Below, piece after piece: positions 1-5,948 of a stretch of 9,429 nt of DNA. Both the position numbers and the translations under genes were made by a program. The stretch is from Candidatus Firestonebacteria bacterium RIFOXYA2_FULL_40_8 (GTDB taxonomy: Bacteria > Oederibacteriota > D2-FULL-39-29): assembly GCA_001778355.1 (NCBI GenBank), contig MFGS01000067.1:374-9802 (forward strand), written 5' to 3'. How positions within the stretch are numbered: position 1 is the first letter of the stretch; each line of letters opens with the position of its first letter. The notes below the pieces were generated by a model. That model saw only the letters and a program-made list of their open reading frames with translations. It was not told where the DNA came from and did not search any database.

Positions 1-2
1 CA

Positions 3-401
3 GAAGTTAACTTTGTAAACGGCAGGCAGGAAGGACCTTTTAAAACCTACTATGAAAGCGGTAATATGCGCTCGGAGAGTAATTTTAAAAACGGAAAACA
101 AGATGGGATGACGAAGGATTATTATGAAAGCGGAAGCGTGAAGTCAGAAAGTATCTGGAAAGATGGTAAAACAGAAGGACTCGTCAAAGAGTTTTTTGAG
201 AGCGGTAAGGTTAAAACCGTGGTTAATTGTATAAATGGTAAAGAAGAAGGAATGCTGAAAAGATATAACGATAACGGTGTACTTGAAGCCGAAAGCGAAT
301 ATAAGGATGGTGTTTTTATCAAAGAAGTGATTGTCCCTCCAAAAGTAACAAGACCAGAGGAAGTTGTACCTGAAAAAAAGACAAAAAAGGGACAAAAGTA
401 A
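3..401 (+). CDS. YwqK/MORN-like repeat protein, 5' end missing
   Basis: The frame is open to the left edge of the window, so the true start lies upstream; the first internal ATG (66) falls inside a repeat and is not a credible start. The visible 132 residues contain four consecutive 24-residue repeats beginning at nt 18, 90, 162 and 234, followed by the start of a fifth at 306. The consensus is roughly (N/D)-G-K-x-E-G-x-x-K-x-Y-Y-E-S-G-x-(V/M)-x-(S/A)-E-S-x-(F/Y)-K, matching the antitoxin-like YwqK / MORN_2 family, whose repeats form beta-hairpin ladders. The C-terminal tail (PPKVTRPEEVVPEKKTKKGQK in part) is charged, proline-containing and probably disordered. The function is unknown. In other bacteria such proteins are often secreted or lipid-anchored, but the N-terminus that would show a signal peptide is outside the window. 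No toxin partner follows, and no clear terminator lies after the stop codon. Confidence 0.8.
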   Translation, partial: EVNFVNGRQEGPFKTYYESGNMRSESNFKNGKQDGMTKDYYESGSVKSESIWKDGKTEGLVKEFFESGKVKTVVNCINGKEEGMLKRYNDNGVLEAESEYKDGVFIKEVIVPPKVTRPEEVVPEKKTKKGQK

Positions 402-474
402 AGAGCTCTAAATATCAAGTCCCAAAAACGTAAATTATGCGATGCCTTCGTTAATATAGCTTAATATAATACTA

Positions 475-504
475 TAGACAATCATATATGTGTTTTGATA
501 GAAT
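475..504 (+). promoter_or_regulatory. Candidate sigma-70 promoter for the DUF485-symporter unit
   Basis: A -35-like TAGACA (475-480, five of six consensus bases) is followed after 18 bp by a -10-like TAGAAT (499-504, five of six). This would start transcription near 511-512 and give a 5' UTR of about 60 nt before the ATG at 572. A perfect TATAAT also occurs at 465-470 but has no reasonable -35 at the right distance. Background AT richness makes chance matches common, so this is a moderate call. Confidence 0.45.
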
Positions 505-510
505 ACTCCA

Positions 511-542
511 ACTAAATTACAAATAATTCCTTGTTATTTAGT
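511..542 (+). other. AT-rich hairpin in the symporter-unit 5' UTR
   Basis: ACTAAAT (511-517) pairs perfectly with ATTTAGT (536-542). Inside it, after one T-T mismatch, ACAA (519-522) pairs with TTGT (531-534), leaving an 8-nt loop. The element begins almost exactly at the predicted transcription start and ends about 19 nt before the Shine-Dalgarno sequence. It could stabilise the 5' end of the message or be an operator-like dyad. The base composition is nearly all A/T, so chance is possible. Confidence 0.3.
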
Positions 543-560
543 ATTAAGATAATCAGTACT

Positions 561-567
561 AGGAGGT
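561..567 (+). promoter_or_regulatory. Ribosome binding site for the DUF485 gene
   Basis: AGGAGGT at 561-567 is a near-perfect anti-Shine-Dalgarno complement, with 4 nt between it and the ATG at 572. It fixes the start codon of the DUF485 gene and shows that this organism uses standard SD-led initiation, which contrasts with trpF. Confidence 0.85.
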
Positions 568-571
568 AATT

Positions 572-856
572 ATGGCTCACGGTCCGGCGACGGAATGGAA
601 GAAGGATAAGTCTTCCAGTTTGAAGGAACTGCTTGGGAAATGGATGTTCCTGCTTTACACCCTGGTTTATGCGGGTTTTATTTTTATTAACGTATTTAGT
701 CCGGAATTTATGGGTATTGACGTCGGAAGCCTCAACGTAGCCATAGTTTACGGTTTTGGATTGATAGTTTTTGCAATCTTCCTTGCTTTTGCCTATAACC
801 ATGTAGGCACTCATGCAGAAGAGTTGCTCTGTGATGAAGAGGAGGTCAAAAAATGA
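572..856 (+). CDS. DUF485 family small inner-membrane protein (YjcH-like symporter partner)
   Basis: This 94-residue protein has a hydrophilic N-terminus (HGPATEWKKD), two hydrophobic helices at about residues 25-43 and 53-75, and an acidic C-terminus. The motifs LYTLVYAGFIFIN and YNHxGTHAEE, with the run between them, are typical of DUF485 proteins. The family is best known from E. coli YjcH, encoded directly upstream of the acetate permease ActP; its molecular role is not settled, and it is commonly treated as an accessory or stabilising subunit of the symporter. The context agrees: the stop codon overlaps the start of a sodium:solute symporter gene as ATGA, implying translational coupling and joint production in the cytoplasmic membrane. 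The start is chosen from the strong Shine-Dalgarno sequence at 561-567. Confidence 0.9.
   Translation: MAHGPATEWKKDKSSSLKELLGKWMFLLYTLVYAGFIFINVFSPEFMGIDVGSLNVAIVYGFGLIVFAIFLAFAYNHVGTHAEELLCDEEEVKK
839..846 (+). promoter_or_regulatory. Ribosome binding site for the symporter inside the DUF485 gene
   Basis: GAGGAGGT (839-846) lies within the last codons of the DUF485 gene, 6 nt before the symporter ATG at 853. Together with the 4-nt ATGA overlap it supports coupled translation of the pair. Confidence 0.8.
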
Positions 857-2781
857 ATTATACAGCCTCCCCTTTAGCTATTATACTATTTTTATCTTTT
901 GTCGCTACTGTTCTGGGAATCTCTTATCATTTTGCCAGAAAGACAAAGTCAGCATCCGGTTATTTTGCCGCAGGCGGAAATATTCATTGGTCGGTAAACG
1001 GAATAGCTTTTGCAGGTGACTATCTGTCAGCGGCTTCTTTCCTTGGAATCTGCGGAATGATAGCGGTTTCCGGTTATGACGGCTTTCTTTATTCAATCGG
1101 ATACCTTGCCGGCTGGGTGGTTGCTTTATTTATAGTTGCCGAACCAATGAAGCGTCTTGGAAAATATACTTTTACCGATGCATTGGATTCAAAATATAAT
1201 TCCAAAGGAATTCAGCTTGTCTCTGCAATCAGTACAATTCTGGTTTCTCTTTTCTATCTTATTCCCCAGATGGTGGGTGCAGGATCACTGGTAACACCGC
1301 TTCTTGGTCTTCCTCACTGGGCCGGCGTTGTTATGGTCGGTATTATAGTAATTATTATCGTTGCAACAGCTGGTATGACGTCCACTACTTATGTGCAATT
1401 TTTTAAAGGCGGAATGCTTGTTGTTTTCTCTTTAACACTAGTTTTTCTTCTTTTCTCCAGAGGAATTAGTACCGCCCCCGATCAAGGCGGGGATGTGCCT
1501 TATCATAATTTTATAACGCTAGAGGCGAGCCTTGATAAGACCGGTAAAATATATATAAAAGATCCAAGTTATAAGATCCTAAGCCAGATTGATGCCGATG
1601 CGAAAGGCAAGAAGCTTCATTTTATAAGGCTTGAAAAAGCAGGTCTACCTTCAATCTGGAAATTCAATGAAACTAAATCCTTACTGGAAGAGACTTTATA
1701 TATAGAAAACAAAAAGAACGGGGAAGCTCTTTATAACGGAGCAAAGAAAGAAGAAGGTAAATTTTTCCAGGTCGGACATATGAGCGAGATTGATGGCAAA
1801 GCAAACAATAAAACCAACACTCTTAATACTATGTCTTTTATTGAAAAAATAAAGAACGGAACTGTTGTAAGATGGAACAAACAGGTAGTTGCAACGGATG
1901 ACGGAAAAATATCAATATTTTATCAGAATCCTACTCCCGGAAAAGATATACTGAAACCCGGTTTAAAATTCAAAGTAGACAGTAAAAAAGGCGCTACGAC
2001 TACAGATAAAATTGATTTTATCTCTTTAATGCTTGCTCTCTTTTTAGGGACGGCCGCGCTCCCGCACATACTTATCAGATATTACACAGTGCCAAGTCCG
2101 GCTTGCGCAAGAAAGTCAACTATCGTGGCTATCGCAGCTATTGGTTTGTTCTATGTTTTAACACTCTACATGGGGCTTGGATCAATGGTCAGCGGTGTTA
2201 TTGATCTCACAAATGATAATATGTCTGCACCTCTTCTGGCAAAGTCTTTTGGAGTTACGATATTTGCAATAATTTCTGCACTTGCATTTGCAACCGTACT
2301 TGGTACGGTGAGCGGTCTTATTGTTGCCGCCAGCGGTGCAGTTGCGCATGATTTCATGGATAGATTCCTTGGCAGGAACATGTCAGACCACGCGAAAGTA
2401 AAAGCAGGTAAGATTGCTGCTGTTGTTGTAGGTGCAATCGCAGTGGTACTTGGAATTCTCTTTAAAGGCATGAATGTTTCGTATCTCGTAGGCTGGGCGT
2501 TCTCAATTGCAGCTTCTGCAAATCTGCCTGCAATCATTATGATACTTTTTTGGAAAAAAACAACGGCCAAAGGTGTTATGTCTTCAATTACGGTTGGTCT
2601 TGTTTCAGCTCTGGGACTTATTCTTCTTTCCCAGGAGACGTATAACAATGTATATGGTCTCGTTAATGTCACTGCACCGGTACCGATAAACAATCCTGCA
2701 ATAATATCGGTTCCGCTAAGCTTTTTGACCCTTGTTGTTGTTTCCTATATGACACAAAAGAAGAAAGAAAGAAGCAAGTAG
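853..2781 (+). CDS. ActP-like sodium:solute symporter (monocarboxylate/acetate type) with large inserted domain
   Basis: This 642-residue polytopic membrane protein belongs to the sodium:solute symporter (SSS) family, nearest in pattern to acetate permease ActP. Seen directly: an N-terminal helix (about 5-25), the ActP-like segments YFAAGGNI, AGDYLSAASFLGI (54-66), SGYDGFLYSIGYLAGW (73-88) and IPQMVGAGSL (137-146), then PHILIRYYTV (404-413), followed by further hydrophobic helices to the C-terminus. These hallmarks predict sodium-coupled uptake of acetate or another short monocarboxylate; the substrate is inferred from family and partner gene. The odd feature is residues about 204-387: a hydrophilic, lysine-rich stretch between the helices equivalent to LeuT-fold TM5 and TM6, where E. 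coli ActP (549 aa) has a much shorter loop. It should face outside the membrane. The gene is co-expressed with the upstream DUF485 gene and ends just before a strong terminator. Confidence 0.9.
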   Translation: MNYTASPLAIILFLSFVATVLGISYHFARKTKSASGYFAAGGNIHWSVNGIAFAGDYLSAASFLGICGMIAVSGYDGFLYSIGYLAGWVVALFIVAEPMKRLGKYTFTDALDSKYNSKGIQLVSAISTILVSLFYLIPQMVGAGSLVTPLLGLPHWAGVVMVGIIVIIIVATAGMTSTTYVQFFKGGMLVVFSLTLVFLLFSRGISTAPDQGGDVPYHNFITLEASLDKTGKIYIKDPSYKILSQIDADAKGKKLHFIRLEKAGLPSIWKFNETKSLLEETLYIENKKNGEALYNGAKKEEGKFFQVGHMSEIDGKANNKTNTLNTMSFIEKIKNGTVVRWNKQVVATDDGKISIFYQNPTPGKDILKPGLKFKVDSKKGATTTDKIDFISLMLALFLGTAALPHILIRYYTVPSPACARKSTIVAIAAIGLFYVLTLYMGLGSMVSGVIDLTNDNMSAPLLAKSFGVTIFAIISALAFATVLGTVSGLIVAASGAVAHDFMDRFLGRNMSDHAKVKAGKIAAVVVGAIAVVLGILFKGMNVSYLVGWAFSIAASANLPAIIMILFWKKTTAKGVMSSITVGLVSALGLILLSQETYNNVYGLVNVTAPVPINNPAIISVPLSFLTLVVVSYMTQKKKERSK

Positions 2782-2842
2782 ATTATTTAAAATATTGTTG
2801 ATTATTTTAATCAGTTTTGTGATAATAATGTTATTCAAATAG

Positions 2843-2878
2843 AATACCCCCAGGTATTTGTCTTGGGGGTATTTTTTT
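2843..2878 (+). terminator. Intrinsic terminator of the symporter unit
   Basis: A perfect 10-bp stem, AATACCCCCA (2843-2852) with TGGGGGTATT (2864-2873), encloses an 11-nt loop and runs into a T-tract (2872-2878). The five C-G pairs in an AT-rich region make it a strong rho-independent terminator, 61 bp after the symporter stop codon. Confidence 0.93.
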
Positions 2879-2900
2879 AAATAATATTTTGCAACTAAAA

Positions 2901-2918
2901 ACATATTTAAAGATATGT
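2901..2918. promoter_or_regulatory. Dyad ACATAT-N6-ATATGT, possible operator
   Basis: ACATAT (2901-2906) and ATATGT (2913-2918) are perfect inverted half-sites separated by 6 bp. They lie about 100 bp upstream of the dehydrogenase start, in the region where its promoter should be (a TTGCAA at 2889-2894 could be a -35, though no good -10 follows). A dimeric repressor site is possible; chance in AT-rich DNA is an alternative. Confidence 0.3.
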
Positions 2919-2962
2919 AAAACTGTTTAGGGACGATTAGCTACTGTTTAAATCAGTGTCCA

Positions 2963-2986
2963 CCTTCGGTGAGATCTCGCTGAAGG
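2963..2986. repeat. 24-bp near-palindrome with wobble-paired RNA stem
   Basis: The left half CCTTCGGTGAGA (2963-2974) and the right half TCTCGCTGAAGG (2975-2986) are reverse complements except at two positions, and both exceptions become G-U pairs if transcribed on the + strand. The element is more GC-rich than the surrounding intergenic DNA and has no T-tract, so it is not a terminator. It sits 31 nt before the dehydrogenase ATG. It may be a dispersed genomic palindrome or a 5' UTR stem. Confidence 0.45.
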
Positions 2987-3003
2987 CGGAGAATCTTGTT
3001 CAT

Positions 3004-3010
3004 AAAGGGG
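3004..3010 (+). promoter_or_regulatory. Ribosome binding site that fixes the dehydrogenase start at 3017
   Basis: AAAGGGG at 3004-3010 lies 6 nt before the ATG at 3017. The same frame extends back to a TTG at 2996, which would add seven residues (MFIKGNS) not expected in the family, since these proteins begin directly with the first beta strand (KIVVLDG). The ATG is therefore preferred. Confidence 0.75.
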
Positions 3011-3016
3011 AATAGT

Positions 3017-3982
3017 ATGAAAATTGTTGTTCTTGACGGCAATACGACCAATCCGGGAGATATAGGATGGGGAGAGCTTCACTCGCTTGGCGAATGCATA
3101 ATGCATGATCATTCTAAGAATACCGACGTAATAGAAAGAGCTAAAGGCGCGGAGATAATTCTCACTAATAAAACCGTGATTGGTAAAGATGCTTTTAAAG
3201 CGCTTCCGGATCTAAAATTCATAAGCGTTCTTGCAACCGGATACAACGTAGTAGATGTTGACTCTGCAAATGAAGCCGGCGTTTATGTTTCAAACGTTCC
3301 TACTTACGGCACTAATTCAGTAGCGCAGATGGCTTTCGCGCACATTCTAGAATTTACACAGCACGTCGGTCATCACTCTGAAACCGTAAAAGAAGGAAGA
3401 TGGGCAAAATCAAGGGACTTCTGCTACTGGGATTTTACCATGACCGAGCTTTCTGGAATGACCATCGGCATAGTCGGCTTCGGCCGTATAGGCCAGTCAA
3501 CTGCAAAGATAGCTCTGGGTTTTGGAATGAACGTTATCGCTTACGACGCTTTTATTAAACAATCACCTATGCCTGAAGTTAAGATGGTGGACATGGAATC
3601 TCTTTTTAAAACTTCTGATTTTGTTTCCCTGCATTGCAACCTGACTGCGGAAAATAAGGGTTTTATAAATAAAGAGATGTTTTCTAAGATGAAAAAAACA
3701 GCTTTCCTTGTTAATACAAGCCGCGGCCCACTTATCAATGAGCCGGATTTAGTCGAAGCTTTAAACTCAGAGGTAATCGCCGGTGCAGGCCTTGATGTTT
3801 TGACAGTCGAGCCGCCTTCTGCGGACAATCTTCTTTACAAAGCCAAAAACTGCCAAATTACCCCGCACATTTCCTGGGCCACAACAGCTGCCAGAAAAAG
3901 ATTGGTCGCAATAACTATCGGAAACATTAAAGCATACATCGCCGGAAAACCTATAAACATAGTTAACAAACCGAAGCGCTAG
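3017..3982 (+). CDS. NAD-dependent D-2-hydroxyacid dehydrogenase, glycerate dehydrogenase (hydroxypyruvate reductase) type
   Basis: This 321-residue cytoplasmic oxidoreductase should interconvert a 2-keto acid and a D-2-hydroxy acid with NAD(P)H; hydroxypyruvate/D-glycerate is the likeliest pair. The N-terminus (KIVVLDGNTTNPGDIGW) and the segment DFCYWDFTMTELSGMTIGIVG resemble bacterial glycerate dehydrogenases. Domain order is a split catalytic domain (about 1-100 and 290-321) around a Rossmann NAD-binding domain with GFGRIG at 154-159. The family catalytic triad is complete: Arg236 (NTSRGP), Glu265 (VEPP) and His284 (TPHIS). It lacks the C-terminal ACT/regulatory domain of SerA-type phosphoglycerate dehydrogenases, arguing against a serine biosynthetic role. 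It stands alone between two strong terminators and so is probably monocistronic. Substrate choice (glycerate, lactate or another acid) cannot be read from the sequence. Confidence 0.9.
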   Translation: MKIVVLDGNTTNPGDIGWGELHSLGECIMHDHSKNTDVIERAKGAEIILTNKTVIGKDAFKALPDLKFISVLATGYNVVDVDSANEAGVYVSNVPTYGTNSVAQMAFAHILEFTQHVGHHSETVKEGRWAKSRDFCYWDFTMTELSGMTIGIVGFGRIGQSTAKIALGFGMNVIAYDAFIKQSPMPEVKMVDMESLFKTSDFVSLHCNLTAENKGFINKEMFSKMKKTAFLVNTSRGPLINEPDLVEALNSEVIAGAGLDVLTVEPPSADNLLYKAKNCQITPHISWATTAARKRLVAITIGNIKAYIAGKPINIVNKPKR

Positions 3983-4022
3983 GAAAAAGTCTAAAATCTT
4001 GAAAATATTTACAAATACTTAG

Positions 4023-4051
4023 AAGGCGTTCGGTAAAACGAACGCCTTTTT
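4023..4051 (+). terminator. Intrinsic terminator after the dehydrogenase gene
   Basis: A perfect 10-bp stem AAGGCGTTCG (4023-4032) with CGAACGCCTT (4039-4048) encloses a 6-nt loop (GTAAAA) and leads into T residues up to 4051. It lies 41 bp after the dehydrogenase stop codon and separates that gene from the trp unit. Confidence 0.93.
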
Positions 4052-4112
4052 AATTTCCAGAAAATATCATTCTTCACAAAATACGGCGAAAGCTTTTTCA
4101 GCCTACCTTAAA

Positions 4113-4127
4113 TAGTCATTAGTCATT
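4113..4127. repeat. Tandem heptamer AGTCATT just upstream of the trpF promoter
   Basis: AGTCATT occurs twice in direct succession (4114-4120, 4121-4127), with a related CGTCAATT at 4128-4135 that runs into the proposed -35 box. This could be a simple sequence repeat or a pair of direct-repeat protein-binding sites. Two copies are too few to be decisive. Confidence 0.35.
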
Positions 4128-4133
4128 CGTCAA

Positions 4134-4162
4134 TTGTAAATAGCTCTTCTTTGTGCTAAAAT
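4134..4162 (+). promoter_or_regulatory. Sigma-70-type promoter of the trp unit, apparently leaderless
   Basis: TTGTAA (4134-4139) and TAAAAT (4157-4162) are separated by the optimal 17 bp. The -10 box ends only 6 nt before the trpF ATG at 4169, so transcription would begin at or within a base or two of the start codon. No Shine-Dalgarno sequence precedes the ATG (the upstream bases are TAAAATACCTTT). The transcript therefore looks leaderless, and there is no room for a leader-peptide attenuator or riboswitch. Confidence 0.6.
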
Positions 4163-4168
4163 ACCTTT

Positions 4169-4795
4169 ATGACAAAGATAAAGATTTGCGGGATAACTAA
4201 CCTGGAAGATGCGTTATTTGCTGCTGATTTAGGGGCAAATGCGGTTGGGTTTGTATTTGCTAAGAGTCCAAGGCAGGTAAAACCTGAACAGGTCAGGAAA
4301 ATCATAGAGAAGCTTCCGCCTTTTATTGCCAAGGTTGGTGTATTTGTTAATGAAGTGCCTTCCCATGTTGCAAAGATTGCTAAAGAAGCGGGACTTACTT
4401 CTGTGCAACTTCATGGTGAAGAGATTCCACAGTTTTGCGCTTCATTGTCTCCGCTTACGGTCATTAAGGGTATCCGTGTAAGAGATGAATCTGATATTAA
4501 AATGCTTGCAGCTTATGAGTTTGTCTCTGCGTATTTACTGGATTCGTTTGTTCAAGGAAAGAAAGGCGGGACGGGGAAAACATTTGACTGGAAACTTGCT
4601 CTGCTTGCAAAAAAACACGGTAAACCCGTAATACTTTCCGGGGGATTGACACCGCAAAATATACTTGAAGCGTTGAAAAGAGTTGAACCGTACGGTGTAG
4701 ATGTGTCCAGTGGTGTAGAAAGCAAACCGGGAAAAAAAGATAAGAAGAAATTAAAAGATTTCATACAAAAGGTTAGACGATATGATGCCCGATAA
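4169..4795 (+). CDS. trpF: Phosphoribosylanthranilate isomerase (EC 5.3.1.24)
   Basis: This 208-residue single-domain TIM barrel catalyses the Amadori rearrangement of N-(5'-phosphoribosyl)anthranilate to CdRP in tryptophan synthesis, in the cytoplasm. The N-terminus KIKICGIT carries the catalytic Cys7, and AYLLDS carries the catalytic general acid Asp125. The conserved GFVFAKSPRQV (27-37), VGVFVN (56-61), VQLHG (79-83), GGTGKTFDW (133-141) and ILSGGL phosphate-binding segments are all present, as is the family ending GVDVSSGVE. Length matches the stand-alone enzyme; it is not fused to TrpC as in enterobacteria. The ATG at 4169 lacks a Shine-Dalgarno sequence and directly follows the promoter. 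The 3' end overlaps trpB by 14 nt, so trpB translation is probably coupled to it. No trpC gene lies beside it. Confidence 0.96.
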   Translation: MTKIKICGITNLEDALFAADLGANAVGFVFAKSPRQVKPEQVRKIIEKLPPFIAKVGVFVNEVPSHVAKIAKEAGLTSVQLHGEEIPQFCASLSPLTVIKGIRVRDESDIKMLAAYEFVSAYLLDSFVQGKKGGTGKTFDWKLALLAKKHGKPVILSGGLTPQNILEALKRVEPYGVDVSSGVESKPGKKDKKKLKDFIQKVRRYDAR

Positions 4796-5948
4796 ACACG
4801 GATATTTTGGAAAATATGGCGGTATGTTTGTACCTGAAACACTCATGCCTGCTTTGGAAGAGCTCAAAAACGAATTCTTTAAGGCGACTAAAGATAAAAT
4901 ATTTAAAGCTGAGCTTAAACGATATCTTACTGAATTTGCCGGAAGACCTACCGAGCTTTACTATGCGGAAAAACTAACCAGGTATCTCAAAGGCCCTAAA
5001 ATTTACCTTAAAAGAGAAGATATGACCCATACGGGTTCACATAAGATCAATAACTGTATCGGTCAGGCCTTAATGGCTCTCAGGATGGGAAAAAAACGTA
5101 TCATAGCAGAGACCGGGGCTGGTCAACATGGGGTTGCTACGGCTACGGTAGCGGCAAGATTTGGATTAAAATGTGATGTTTTCATGGGCGAAGAAGATTG
5201 CAAACGCCAAGCGCTCAATGTCTACAGGATGAAACTGCTGGGAACTAACGTAATACCCGTTACTTCCGGAACTAAGACCTTAAAAGACGCTTTAAATGAA
5301 GCAATGCGCGACTGGGTTTCTAATGTTGATAATACATATTACATGCTTGGAACGGTTGCAGGCCCTCATCCCTATCCGCTAATGGTTAGGTACTTTCAGA
5401 AGGTAATTGGAGAGGAGGCGAGAAGACAAATCCTTGTAAAAGAAGGGCGGCTTCCAAATTTCATTGTTGCCTGTGTAGGCGGAGGAAGTAATGCAATTGG
5501 AATCTTTCATCATTTCTTTCACGACAAAAAAGTGAAATTTATTGGCGTAGAAGCAGGTGGAAGAGGTATGAAGCCAACTATGAACTCTGCAAGTATAAGT
5601 GCAGGTGCGCCAGGGTCTTTACATGGGTCATACACATATTTACTTCAAGATAAAGACGGGCAGGTTTTAAACACACATTCAATTGCGGCCGGGCTGGACT
5701 ACCCGGGGGTCGGACCGGAGCATAGTTACTATAAAGACATAGGTAGAGCTGAGTACACCCCTATAATGGACAAAGACGCATTAAAAGCATATGATTTGCT
5801 GTCAAAAATAGAGGGAGTCATTCCTGCTTTAGAATCAAGCCACGCTGTAGCTTACGTTGTAAAGAATGCAAAGACATTCAAGAAGACAGACCTAATCATA
5901 ATTAATCTTTCAGGGAGAGGCGATAAAGATGTCGGCAGGTTACTCTAA
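4782..5948 (+). CDS. trpB: Tryptophan synthase beta chain (EC 4.2.1.20)
   Basis: This 388-residue PLP enzyme condenses indole with L-serine to give tryptophan and works in an alpha2-beta2 complex with TrpA. The motifs are those of the TrpB1 class: HTGSHKINN with PLP lysine Lys88, AETGAGQHG with catalytic Glu110, GGGSN (233-237) binding the PLP phosphate, and LSGRGDKD with Ser377 near the pyridine nitrogen. The N-terminus (YFGKYGGMFVPETLMPAL) includes the segment that contacts TrpA. One stretch is unusual: residues 262-268 read MKPTMNS, where many TrpB1 proteins have a T-G-x-H-A/S type sequence. A weak AAAAGG (4767-4772) lies 9 nt before ATG 4782; a second ATG follows at 4785, so the first Met is uncertain by one codon. 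The gene overlaps trpF by 14 nt and trpA by 20 nt. Confidence 0.97.
   Translation: MMPDKHGYFGKYGGMFVPETLMPALEELKNEFFKATKDKIFKAELKRYLTEFAGRPTELYYAEKLTRYLKGPKIYLKREDMTHTGSHKINNCIGQALMALRMGKKRIIAETGAGQHGVATATVAARFGLKCDVFMGEEDCKRQALNVYRMKLLGTNVIPVTSGTKTLKDALNEAMRDWVSNVDNTYYMLGTVAGPHPYPLMVRYFQKVIGEEARRQILVKEGRLPNFIVACVGGGSNAIGIFHHFFHDKKVKFIGVEAGGRGMKPTMNSASISAGAPGSLHGSYTYLLQDKDGQVLNTHSIAAGLDYPGVGPEHSYYKDIGRAEYTPIMDKDALKAYDLLSKIEGVIPALESSHAVAYVVKNAKTFKKTDLIIINLSGRGDKDVGRLL

Noticed and set aside
1..401. YwqK-like gene as the antitoxin of a toxin-antitoxin pair
   Set aside because: The family label is historical. The next gene is a DUF485 membrane protein with its own promoter, and no toxin-like frame is adjacent in the window.
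402..474. Terminator after the YwqK-like gene
   Set aside because: Only an 8-bp AGAGCTCT palindrome (402-409) is present, with no loop or T-tract; no intrinsic terminator could be identified.
813..1019. Short plus-strand frame overlapping the DUF485/symporter junction
   Set aside because: It is out of frame with both conserved genes, has no ribosome site of its own, and its translation looks unlike a real protein.
2166..2693. 175-residue open frame on the minus strand inside the symporter gene
   Set aside because: It is wholly antisense to well-conserved SSS helices, has an implausible composition and no ribosome site, and is best explained as a shadow of the coding strand.
2963..2986. Palindrome as part of a CRISPR array or insertion-sequence end
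   Set aside because: There is a single copy with no spacers, no matching inverted copy elsewhere in the window, and no transposase or target-site duplication.
2996..3016. TTG at 2996 as the start of the dehydrogenase
   Set aside because: The ATG at 3017 has AAAGGGG 6 nt upstream and gives the family-typical N-terminus; the extra seven residues have no counterpart in the family.
4052..4168. Tryptophan attenuator or leader peptide upstream of trpF
   Set aside because: No small frame with Trp codons and no alternative hairpins are visible; there is no TGG triplet on the + strand in this stretch, and the promoter abuts the start codon.
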